From Aphelidium insulamus (Eukaryota > Aphelidiomycota > Aphelidea > Aphelidiaceae), in the NCBI GenBank assembly GCA_036784855.1, contig JAZDSV010000049.1, positions 1 to 64,000 on the forward strand: a DNA stretch of 64,000 nt. Reading direction: 5' to 3'. Both the position numbers and the translations under genes were made by a program. Below, in pieces: positions 54,434 to 64,000 of the stretch. Every line of letters starts with the position of its first letter. The first letter of the stretch is position 1. The notes beneath the pieces were generated by a model. The model saw nothing but the letters and a program-made list of their open reading frames with translations, had not been told where the DNA came from and did not search any database.

Positions 54434-57400
54434 ATGGCCACCACCACCAAGAGTGACGACACGGCGGCAACGGCGCTTAAAGAGTCTGCGGCACAGCCAG
54501 AGACCGCAGTTGGTCCGGCTGACACTGGCCTGGTGGAAGCGCTGGATGTGCTGCACAACACCGTGCCGTATGTACTCGCAGTGTCCTCTTCCTCCCTTCA
54601 CTGACACCCCGCGCACACAGCAAATGGATTCCACACCTGTCTGGCGGCGTGCCCGATGTGCTGCCTCCGCCGCCCCTTGCATCTACTAGTGACGGAGAGA
54701 CTGTGACCGGCGTTGTGATTCCCGCAACCACCATACTGGAGACAACAGTGGCCGAGGCAGGCACACCACTACTATCTCCGGGATCAGCTGCTGCCGGCGA
54801 AGACACGCTCTGTGCACTGCCGACACCGCTGGCCGATGATGATCATTCTGGACGGCACGCCGCTGGCAACCCAGACCCGCCACGGAGACCGAGCATGCAA
54901 CACTCACAGCCACTACAGTCACAGCTGCCGACACAGCAGCCAGTGGCTCCGCCGCGCCGTGCGTCGAACCAGACGGGCGAGCTTGTTGGCATGCCGGCCG
55001 CCAGGCATCAGAGCAGTGTTCCGGCAACTGGTGACGGCACAGCAACGGCAGCATCGGCAGCATCGCCATCTCAACGACGGTCACGCTCCGACTTTAACCT
55101 GATGGCGGCGTATCTGGCGCGCTCTGTGGAAGGTGGTAGCGTCAGCAAGGCATCCACAAGTTCCCCGCTGTCATCTAAGCCGGCATCTCTCGCGGCGTCA
55201 GTGGCAACAAGTTCCTCCGCAGCGGCATCATCCTCGTCCAACAACAACGGCCATCTGGCCACCGTGTTTGACCCGGCTGTTGCAAGGGTAGCACCACCAT
55301 CTGGCAGTAGTACCCCGCCGCCCGCAGTAACAATCGCCGGCGCCACCTCCTCGTCGGCAACATCGTCACCGAAATTACCCGGCTCCGGCACCACTCGACA
55401 GTCGAAACGCTTCTCTGGGCTGCTGAAGCAACTGATCGCCCCCGGCCGCCCATCCCTATCTGACATACAACAGCAGCAGGCAGCCTCTGATGCCGCCGCC
55501 ATGTCTTTGTTGTCCATGCAGTCGGTGGATGCGTTGCGCAACACTGGCGCCAATATCCGTGACGATGCCGTACGGGTCGGGTTCGGCGTGGTTGCCGGCC
55601 ATCCGCTGCTCCAACTCTACTTGCTCATGTTTGCCATGCAACACGGTGCTGCCTCTCTGCTGGTAGGCTATTATTTGTTGGTTATCATCTTCTTTGTGCA
55701 CACACACACAAGTATAATCCAAATTGTTGTATAGTTCTTCAGGGCCAGTGTGGCGCAGTTCCAGCAGACGTTCCCGGTGACACATCCGTCTTATTTGCAC
55801 CGCATGGCATACCGCATCTACCAGTCATATCTGGCCGACAATGCCCCGCTGTCACTGCTGCCGCCTGTAACCAGGTTTGGCGGTGATGTGGGCAGCGGCA
55901 CTAATAATGGAACGTCCACGCACTACACCGCGATGGTGTCCGAGTGTCTGGCGCGAGTGGCGGAACCAACTGTGGACATGTTTGTCGATCTGGACCGCTT
56001 GGCGGCTGTGGCCTTGCAGCGCAGCTACGGCACCGCTGATACCGTGGACAGCAGCGGTGCTGTAGTGTTTACTCGGAGCGCCCAATACCAAGCGATGCTC
56101 CAGGATTTATGTATGTTTTCATTGTTATAGTCTTGATATATTTGTTACATTTCTGGATAGCTGGCAATGAAGTGGTGTCGGACTGCGCGGCGGAGCGTGT
56201 GGTGTGCCGCGTGCTGGACTTTTGCCCGCGCTACTATACTGCGGAGCTGTACCGCAAGGTGACCGAGTATCTGGACACGCTGTGCATACAATGGAGAAAC
56301 TATGGCCCGGCTGCCAAGTTCTTGGCGGATGCATCTCAGGACCGGCGTGGGCCTCTGGTTGCTCGGGTGAGTTCCTTATATACTATTGAAGTATACTGTA
56401 GCTTAACGGTGTTCATGCAGACGTCAACATCGCTGTCAATGACATCGGCAACATCTGCGCCAGATATTGGCCGGCTAAATCTTGCGGCGGAGGAGAGTCG
56501 CGGCGGTGTGGCAAACACCAGCAACATGGCCAGCAATGGATCGCTGGCTGTGCGGCAGGCAGCACCCATCGGCACCATCAAGCACGCGCACTCGCTGACA
56601 ATTGAACGATTCACCGCTGCGGACGATGATCAGCACCCGTTTGTCGCGTTGAACAGTGATGTGGCACCGATTGCGTCTCTGGCAAGCGGCACCGTATTCT
56701 GCGAGTACTGCTGCCTGGCCACAAATCCCTCTGACGGTCCGCTGCACCAGTGCGAGTGTAAGTGTAGATTCAAATGTCCATCTTATTGTCATGCCTAACT
56801 GCCAGTGTGCCGATATATCTGCCACAAGGCGTGTCGGAGATATGTGGGCCTGCCGTGTTTGACCACGGAGCCGGTGGAGAAGGTGGCCGAGAAGCCGCTG
56901 TCCACCACCAACGTCAAACTGGTGGTGGACAAGATCGAGTCGCTGCGCACCGAACTGCAAATGACAACACGCATGCGAGACGGGTTGGAGCGCATACGGT
57001 CCGCAACCTCGGCCGCTTCTGGCGGCAAATCCGGCAAGCATCGCGACCCCAAGGAGCAGCAGCAACACCCGCCAGACGCCGCCGACACCAAGCTGCAGAA
57101 AACAAATCGGCTGTTCAGGTTCCTGCAGCAGAAGGAGACGGTCAACATGACGCAGTTGGCCCTGTTTGCCAGTGCTATCAACTTCTCGAAACCGGAACCA
57201 GCAACCGACATGTACATTGAGAATGAGCGGGTGCTGCGTGCGCTGCTATTTCCGTACGTGGGCGGGCTGCCGGACAGCGTGCGCATCCGCGTCCAACTGA
57301 TTGAGCGGGACGTGCTTACAGGCGTCAATTTCGCCCTGCTCATTGAGCCGGCCACCACGGTGCGCGACGTCATCAAGAAGGCGTTCGACAAACGGTCTCG

Positions 57401-58792
57401 GGCAGCCAACAGCTCGCACGAGATGATTGATTTTGTTTTGACCCTGCAAGACTGCCTCGGAGGTATTGACAGCAGTGTTGGATTACAAGTATATTGTTAA
57501 CATCCATAGATGAACACCTGCTGGAAGACGACTCGTACCCGGCGGTGGTGGCCCATTTGCTGCGCGACCCCGTGTTCTACATGAAGGAGCGGGAGCGCAT
57601 ATCGCGGCCGGCAGCCCCGGCGGCCATCAAACCCCATCACCATGCCCGCATGTCGTTGAAGGTGGGCGCACACGTGGACCCGTTGCTGGAGGAGAAGCGC
57701 CTGGCTGTGCTCAAGGAGATCTACGACACGGAACAAAACTACGTCAAACAGCTCCAGCTGACCATGAAGCATTTCGTGCTCCCGCTGCAGAACAGTTCCG
57801 CCTCCGCCAAGACCGCGGCCATCGTGCAAAACATCTTCAGCAACGTGGGCGACCTGGCCGACATGCACAAGAAGCTGCTGGCCACCTGTGCCGCTGGAGA
57901 CCCGTCGCAACTGCTGATCGGTGCGCTGGAGACGTGCCTGCCCAGCGTCGCCCAACTCTATCCCGTCTACTGCAGCAATCAGAATAACAGCCGGCGACAA
58001 ATTGCCAAACTGCGCGCGGGCGACGAGAACTTTCTGCGGTTTGTGCGCACGGCCGAATCCGCCAAAGAGCTGGAGCGGCGCAGCCTGGGCGACCTGTTGA
58101 TCCAGCCGATGCAGCGCCTGACACGCTATCCCATACTGCTCAAACGCCTGCTGGACTACACGCCGCCCACGCACCCGGACTACATGCGCGTGGTGACGCT
58201 CATGACAGAGATGCAGGCGGTGGCCGCTCAAGTCAATGCGGTGGTGTCGCAGAAGGAGGCGCAGTACCGGCTGCAGACACTGCAACGCTCCCTCGACTGG
58301 AACAGTATCTGCGAGCCGTTCCCGCTGGCAGTGTCTGCGCGGCAACTGGTGCTGGAGAAACCGGTGCGTCTGCTCACCAAGAGCGGCAGTGGCAGCAAGG
58401 GGTCGCAGTACCGTGCGCAGGACGTGGTGGCATTTGTGCTGTCCGACTACATCCTGCTCATCCAATCTTCAGTCAAGAAGGAGCAGGACACGCTGGTGCT
58501 GGTGGCGCCGCCGATCAGACTGGCCAGCGTGGCGCTGGTGTCGGTGTCGTCGCTGAACAGTGAGTCCGCCTCCTCGACAGCCGCCGAACCCGAACTGGCC
58601 AACTGTGTGCAGATCATTGCACAGAATCAGGACGTCTACTTGTTGCAGATGATGTCGCGCACGGACAAGATTGCGTGGATGAAGGAGGTGGAAGTGTGGG
58701 CCATTCGGTGTCGGTACCTATCGCTCCTGCCTGGTGGTGGGACCACTACAGCTGCAGCGGATCCCGCCCCTCCAACCCCTAGCATCGCATAG
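54434..58792 (+). CDS. multidomain Rho guanine-nucleotide exchange factor: RGS - C1 - RBD-like - DH - PH
   Basis: About 1,300 residues over about eight exons. After a 300-residue S/T/P-rich tail there is an RGS-like domain: HPLLQLYLLMFAMQHGAASL, FFRASVAQFQQTF, FVDLDRLAAVALQRSYG and RSAQYQAMLQDL. Next is a C1 zinc domain, HPFVALN ... FCEYC ... CHKACRRYVGLPC, split by an intron near 56760. Then a ubiquitin-fold RA/RBD-like region, RIRVQLIERDVLTGVNFALL. Next is the DH domain, EIYDTEQNYVKQLQLTMKHF, to DLLIQPMQRLTRYPILLKRL, and a PH domain ending MMSRTDKIAWMKEVEVWAI. DH-PH domains activate Rho GTPases; an RGS domain would link this to G-alpha signalling, as in animal p115-RhoGEF/LARG. First join verified: exon 1 ends ...LHNTVP in phase 2 and resumes at KWIPHLSGGVPDVL. 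Confidence 0.88.
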
Positions 58793-58835
58793 ACGCCAGC
58801 AGTATTATACTTTTTTATAGATGACCAATATATAA

Positions 58836-59625
58836 TTACTCTGTGCCAACAGGTCTCAGTATAACTCTGTCCGTCCCATACACCGCCGACTCCACCGTGT
58901 AGTATGTGCATGGCCGATTAGAGTGGTCGTACGGCGGACCCAACAAGTCTACATGAATAATTCAATTCGAATGTAACTGCTAATACAGATACCTACCAAT
59001 AAATACAACGTCGCTCAAGGCCTCGATACAGTGAATGTTTCCGCAGTCTGGCCGAATTACGGCCACTTCTGACGCCGCATTAACTTCCGCTGAGCCCACT
59101 AGGCGCGCCTGAACCACATCTGCCCGCATGTATCTAAATTGAGAAGTAGTGATGAATGGCCATACCGTCATCTCGAGTACTGCGCTCACAAATGTCATAT
59201 GATGTGGTACGCATGTGGCCTTGCAGGCATTTTCTTTGATATTCAGCGTGAATGCTTCGCTGCGATACGATACAACATGCAACTCACTGGAAAACGGTCA
59301 TGCCAGGATGATTGTGCAGCGGTATCCGGTTGCCGCGACGCATGGCAAACAGCGAACATGTAAAGTTCGAATCTGCGTATATCAATGTGTCGACTGTACT
59401 TTGCGACGATTCTTGATCCTTCATGCTGCTCATCGATGCGAGATACGGCTCCACATCGTGGCAAGTGAGAGCATTTAATCCTGCCTGAGGCGTTTAAACT
59501 CACCGCGACACATCTGTGACACGTACTCGCAATTCTGACTCTAGATGAGTAACGTCCCCTCTCTTGCCGGCGGCAAAGTAGCGCTGTGCCACGCTGCAAA
59601 TGCGTCCAAGCAGTCTGCTCACCAT
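58836..59625 (-). CDS. ADO: 2-aminoethanethiol (cysteamine / N-terminal cysteine) dioxygenase
   Basis: Non-haem iron thiol dioxygenase of the ADO/PCO family, which oxidises cysteamine or N-terminal cysteines and acts as an oxygen sensor in the Cys N-degron pathway. Exon 1 (59625-59527, MVSRLLGRICSVAQRYFA) joins in phase 0 over a 42-nt intron to exon 2 (59484-59288, GLNALTCHDVEPYLASM). Exon 2 ends in the cupin motif GNRIPLHNHPGMTVF, which supplies two iron His. A later exon gives VIRPDCGNIHCIEALSDVVF, with the third His, and the last exon (phase 1) reads DLLGPPYDHSNRPCTYYTVE, a strong family match. The middle exon bearing the usual L-Y-G-x-V segment was not resolved; SCMLYRIAAKHSR just past exon 2 resembles it but lies out of frame. 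Stop codons of this gene and the RhoGEF are 44 nt apart. Confidence 0.8.
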
Positions 59626-59772
59626 GGAGGTTGGCGGTTAGGAAGCTTAAGTAAAGGTGCCCTGCTGTGATTGGCTAGTAAATTTTGCCCCTGAATGAAG
59701 TAGCCAATCAGCTTTCTGCACATTTTGCAGTCATTTTCACAACATCCGAGGCAGCAATCCTTGCCAGCAAAG
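59626..59772. promoter_or_regulatory. 147-bp bidirectional promoter with two facing CCAAT boxes
   Basis: TGATTGGCTA at 59668-59677 and its exact reverse complement TAGCCAATCA at 59701-59710 face each other across 23 nt between the divergent start codons of ADO and the ABC transporter. The CCAAT core is the binding site of NF-Y/HAP factors. The same TAGCCAATCA decamer occurs at 45417-45426. Confidence 0.65.
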
Positions 59773-62700
59773 ATGAGTGACGCCACGGAGCGAGACATCA
59801 AGATCACACTGCGCTCACAGGCTTCGGCCCTGATGCGCAAGAACTTTCAACTGCAGCTCCACCAGCGCGGCCAGACACTGTGCCAGCTGCGTACGTGCTC
59901 TCGATGCGGCCGTGTACTTTTACTAACCGTTACGCCGCGTAGTTGTGCCCGTGCTTCTCGTCGCGCTTGTTGGAATATTCCAGATCATAATGGACCGACA
60001 GTCAAAGCAAATATCTGAGTTGCAGCCCGTAGATAGTTTCGAGGCGCTGGATATCGGCACCTTTCCCGTCTACTTGGCCATGTACGTCGTAGTTCAGATG
60101 GCATATTTGGTTAACAATATCAAATTACAGGTCAAAGTGGATTGCTGGCCTGCCATTCTTTCACACCTATGCCAAGCCGGACATTCGCCAAGAGTTGGGT
60201 TCGCTTCCTTGGAATCTGACGGCGATGCCAACTGGATTCATTGGCAAGATACCCCGAGTATGTTTACAGATATCTGCACTAATCTCCGTGGTGCTGATTT
60301 ATATCTTCTAGAGCCGGTGCTTTAAAGATTATGGGTGCTGGCCGCACATGGTTCCGTATGATACAGTGAAGGCACTGGATGCCAATCTGCTAGCATGCAA
60401 GTCCATAATTTCAGTTTGCACATAGTTGATTAATTGTATAGCGACGAGATTTTGGCGCAACTATCTCCAGGACACAAACGGCGTGGATGCAGTGCCGCGA
60501 TTTATAGACAAGGATGAAACTACGAAAATGGTGCAGCAATGGATTCTCAGTGGAAACTTTTCTTCGGTGCCGCCTTATGGCGCACTCCTGTTCAACAAGC
60601 TTGAAACGGCCAGCAACGTTGCCGACGTCATTTTAATGCCAGCCGGTCGCTACGGTGGCCGGCCATATATTGGAGCTACTTCCATGAGAAGGGTGTCTCT
60701 TATTCAGCGCGCTTATCCAGCCCCGGACCGCCAAGCAAACATGATCAACATGCTGGACAATCTCTGGATCAAGAATGTGACTGGCGATCCGCGAGCCACC
60801 ATCACTACGCTGTATCAGGGCATGCCGCAACAAACCATTCCGTCATTCGACATCTCGTCCATTGTGGGCTTTTACTTTCTCGGATTTGCCGTGACATTCA
60901 TGCTGCCAACGTTTGTCTCGGCCATTGTGCTGGACAAGCAGGACAGAATTCTGGTGATGATGCAAATGTCGGGGCTGAAACTGTACACCTACTGGGCCAT
61001 CACCTACGTATACAACATGCTGGTATTTACAGCCGCCATGACGTGCCTGTGGCTTACTGGGCTTGCATTTCAAGTGCGCGTCTTCACTCAGACGAGGTTG
61101 GTTATAATATGGTTTTTATGATTATGCTTATGCGTAACAAAGCCCATTACTTTTAATATTGGCCTTGCTGTTGTGGGGAAACGCTCTCATTGCCATGGCA
61201 TTCTTGGTGGCTGCTGTGTTCAGCCGTGTACGCTCTGCCTCGGTCACTTCATATGTTCTGGTTATTTTCGGCAAGTTGACACTTATCATCGATGATCTGG
61301 ATTGACAGTGTGCAGGCGTGCTGGTGTCCAACCTGTTAAACTCTTCAGTGTTTATCGATGATGAACCGCCAGCATGGTTCCTTCTGTATCCGCCATTTGC
61401 ATTCTACCGCGCACTCTACATCTTGACGGCGGCATGCATCAATCTGCAGTGCATGCAGTTGACTGATCTGTTCCACTCGTCCAGCAATGCTGTCCAGGAT
61501 CAGCTGGGTCTGATATTTGGGATGCTTGCCGGGAGGCAGTATTCCGGTTTCGCTGTGGCGTGGTGGTTGAATGAAATCTTGCCGAAAGAGTTTGGCGTGG
61601 CCAAGCGGTGGGACTTTTCATTAGGCCACTCTATCTGCGCATGTATCGCCGCTGGAAAGGCTACTCGGCGCTGCCAGAGGATTCCACGGATAACGGTGCC
61701 GACGCAGACTGTGATGCCTTTGAGGGTAAAGCTCTTCTGCAGGATCAAGAAACAGCGGACGACGACTCTGATGTTGCCGATGAGCGGGAGCGGATAAAGT
61801 CTGGCCGAGTGACTCAGTCAGAATGCGCGTTGGTAATTGAGGGACTGCAAAAAGTGTTTCCTGGTCGGCCACCAAAATGTGCAGTTGCCGGCATCTATCT
61901 CTCGATGCCTGCCGGAGAATGTTTCGGACTCCTGGGCGCCAATGGTGAGTGAGGTGGAGACTTTCTTATTGTCTCATCATTCCAGGCGCCGGCAAGACAA
62001 CACTCATATCATGCCTGACGGGACTCATCAAGCCGTCGGCGGGCGATGCGCTGTTTGGCGGTGGAAGGTGGCGACTCAGCGCCGACATGGACGCCATTCA
62101 GACCTCGCTGGGTGTCTGCATGCAGTTTGATGTGTTTTACCCGGTGTTGACGTGCCGGCAACATGTCGCCTTCTACACCCGGCTGAAGGGATTCCCGCCG
62201 TCCAAGGTTACACAACACACGGGCACCATCCTGCAATGGGTTGGACTAGACGGTGCTCTGGCAGACCGACCAGCCAAACATTTGTCGGGCGGCATGCGCC
62301 GACGGCTATCGCTGGCCATGGCACTGACGGCCCACCCGCAGCTACTCATTATGGATGAGCCGTCCACGGGGCTGGACCCGATGACCAGGCGGCAGTTGTG
62401 GCACGTGTTTGAGGAGATCAGGGAGAAGCGCGTGGCGATGGGCCGGCCCATGTCCAGCATCCTCACCACACACGCGATGGATGAGGCGGATACTCTGTGT
62501 GACCGCATTGGTATCATGTCTGGTGGGCGCTTGTGCTGTCTGGGCACATCGGCGCACTTGAAGCAAAAGTTTGGCGGTGGAGGCTACGTGCTCACTGTAC
62601 AAGTCCGTGATATCAGCCTGGCCTCTGGTAGGTGCACTTTGTGTTATCGTTCAACTACGATCTGATACTATGCAACAGGTGTGGTGGCATCACCAGCCAG

Positions 62701-63025
62701 TCTCATCAAGACTGTGAGAGAAGTGTGTGTGGGCGCCACAGTGTCGCTTATGCGCGACTTGTCTGTCAAGGACGTGTTTTGCTTCCAGCTGAATGCAGCA
62801 CAAGAGTCACAGTGGCAACTCAGCCGTCTATTTGCTGCCATGAACGAGATGAAGCAGACACAGACGCCACTCCACTTGCAGCAACCGTCAGTGGAAGGTG
62901 ACAATGGCCACGAGGGTATAAGCCAGCGGATGTTTGTGGTGACCGAGTGGGGTCTGAGTGCCACCACGCTGGAAGATGTGTTTATCAGCGTGTTGAAGCA
63001 AGCTTCTCAGCCTCAGACTGCTTAA
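59773..63025 (+). CDS. ABCA-subfamily half-size ABC transporter
   Basis: Lipid-type ABC exporter of subfamily A with one membrane domain and one nucleotide-binding domain, about 870 residues, as in plant and Dictyostelium half-size ABCA proteins. Start MSDATERDIKITLRSQASAL, then one N-terminal span (VPVLLVALVGIFQIIM), a large loop (60000-60850), and six spans beginning FDISSIVGFYFLGFAV. The nucleotide-binding domain has Walker A GANGAGKTT (split by an intron at about 61947-61985), a signature SGGMRRRLSLAMAL (where ABCA often has SGG-x-K-R-K-L), and Walker B LLIMDEPSTGLDP, then THAMDEADTLCDRIGIM. The C-terminal TTLEDVFISV motif is typical of ABCA. At least eight introns; the first is phase 1 after QTLCQL. 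Confidence 0.92.
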
Positions 63026-63345
63026 ACTAATATATTCATTTATTCAATATTCATTTTACATTGACATTTCACTGATATATATCTTGTCGCTTTCAACTTG
63101 AAACTTGCAAAAATCTGCCGATTTTTCTGTGCAGGTATGGCATATGAGCCAAGTTTAAGGTGGCTCTGGTAACGGTACACTTAGATCCAGCATTGTATGT
63201 ACGTTTGTTGTTGTTGAACAGACTACTGCCACGGTAAGGTTTCCACGCCGTGAATTCAGTACGGCTAATCGAAAGAGACAATGCAGTAATGTTTAATGTT
63301 TACAGGCTCATGTGCATTATAATTAATAATTCTATTACATCACAG
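63026..63345. other. intergenic spacer between convergent genes
   Basis: AT-rich, with 3' flanks of both genes. No further feature seen. Confidence 0.4.
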
Positions 63346-64000
63346 TCAAGCCGTAAAGCCATCATAGCAGTAGGCGTAGAGAAGCTCGGCATGTTGTTGC
63401 ATGTACTCCACCAGCCCACGCATGAACGGATCCTTGCTCACGGTCTCCGTGTCACATACGACAACAACCTGCCGCCGCGCCCTGGTCACGGCAACATTCA
63501 GGCGCCGGCTCTCGCGCAGAAACCCCACATCCCCCGTATCGTTCGAGCGTACCAGTGATATCAGGACGCATTCCTTCTCCCGGCCCTGGAACCCGTCCAC
63601 CGACCCAATTTCCAGCTGTGGGTACTTTTCCAGCAGCAAGGCGCGCAAGTGATGCACCTGACCATTGTACGGACTGATTATGGCGATTTGGTCGGGGGTT
63701 ACACCGCGCCGTACAAGTGCTTCGCAGTGCAGCTGCACCAGTGTTGCCTCGCCCCGATTCCACAGCGAGTCGCCATCAGCAGCAGCAGCGGTAGATGACT
63801 GTGCATCATCCAGTGATGCCACCGACATCTCGTTACAGTCACAGCCAGCCGTATCAATCAGCACCAGCGGTGGCCGCAGTGGAGCCAGCTCGCCATCTGC
63901 ATCCGCCACGGGCTCCACTTTACCGGGATCATCCACGACATGGCCAGCAGCTTGCAAGACACTAGGCAGCGTGGCGAGCGAGTGATTGTGGACACCTGGA
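63346..64000 (-). CDS. IGHMBP2: SF1B helicase of the IGHMBP2 (SMUBP-2) / HCS1 type, 3' part
   Basis: Partial: the frame stays open to the right edge and the N-terminal RecA domain lies outside. The visible 218 residues are the second RecA domain: LVLIDTAGCDC (motif III/IV region of this family), IAIISPYNGQVHHLRALL, then the family-diagnostic SVDGFQGREKECVLISLVRS (motif V) and RRLNVAVTRARRQVVVVCD (motif VI), ending LVEYMQQHAELLYAY. IGHMBP2 is a ribosome-associated 5'-3' RNA/DNA helicase related to UPF1 and SETX; the DTAGC segment and short tail favour it over those. The R3H and AN1 zinc finger found at the C terminus of human IGHMBP2 are absent, as in yeast HCS1. It converges with the ABC transporter gene. 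Confidence 0.9.
   Translation of the reverse strand, partial: PGVHNHSLATLPSVLQAAGHVVDDPGKVEPVADADGELAPLRPPLVLIDTAGCDCNEMSVASLDDAQSSTAAAADGDSLWNRGEATLVQLHCEALVRRGVTPDQIAIISPYNGQVHHLRALLLEKYPQLEIGSVDGFQGREKECVLISLVRSNDTGDVGFLRESRRLNVAVTRARRQVVVVCDTETVSKDPFMRGLVEYMQQHAELLYAYCYDGFTA

Noticed and set aside
57497-58465. 322-codon minus-strand open frame
   Set aside because: Antisense of the DH-PH exon; high GC coding sequence leaves long open shadows.
1-64000. tRNA, rRNA, CRISPR arrays and LTR pairs
   Set aside because: Looked for cloverleaf-like A/B boxes, conserved rRNA segments, spaced repeats and long direct repeats; none was convincing by eye. A tRNAscan-SE/Infernal run would be decisive.

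Overview
The window is eukaryotic nuclear DNA from a compact genome: about one protein gene per 2 kb, both strands used, intergenic gaps often under 150 bp, and almost every gene split by short introns (about 38-100 nt, a few of 200-330 nt) that are mostly GT-AG with CTAAC/TACTAAT-like branch sites; three use GC-AG. The standard code fits. The gene content (Zn(II)2Cys6 transcription factor, CM1/centrosomin-type protein, CDC25, GET2/CAML-like receptor, TSC10/KDSR, RGS-RhoGEF, metazoan/fungal-type mRNA guanylyltransferase, kelch receptor pseudokinases) points to an opisthokont, perhaps an early-branching holomycotan or a related protist. That placement is inference from domains, not from a tree.

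Layout. 1-3246: 3' part of a decayed R2-like-endonuclease LINE ending in poly(A). 3.3-4.4 kb: a secreted protein of a dispersed family. 4.8-18.6 kb: ARM/MYND protein, secreted ankyrin protein, KDSR, mitochondrial bL35, ALG9, a secreted basic protein, CNDP2-type dipeptidase, small HMG-box protein. 18.6-20.1 kb: almost empty. 20.1-27.9 kb: ZFAND2, a polytopic membrane protein whose 5' end lies in a LINE fragment, a three-module secreted protein, CDC25, a small secreted basic protein. 28.2-34.5 kb: a long ankyrin protein, a 5'-truncated LINE with a 15-bp target-site duplication, a secreted calpain-like protein. 34.7-45.3 kb: TBCA, two tandem kelch-TM-pseudokinase receptors, mRNA guanylyltransferase, and relics of secreted genes. 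46-64 kb: CM1 coiled-coil protein, divergent GET2/GON7-like pair, Zn2Cys6 factor, RGS-C1-RBD-DH-PH RhoGEF, ADO thiol dioxygenase, ABCA half-transporter, and the 3' part of an IGHMBP2-like helicase.

The housekeeping genes cover N-glycan and sphingolipid synthesis in the ER, tail-anchored protein insertion, mRNA capping, tubulin folding, microtubule nucleation and mitotic entry. They do not form one pathway. Against this background sits a set of signal-peptide proteins sharing a module centred on a C-[YR]-x-[LI]-x-F-x-x-P signature. In the best members a signal-peptide exon joins the module exon through a phase-2 intron, and one gene has three module exons, all joined in phase 2. I do not recognise the module; it is the best candidate here for an undescribed system.

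Exon boundaries were read by eye from splice sites and frame. Where phases could not be closed I say so. No alignment or database search was run.
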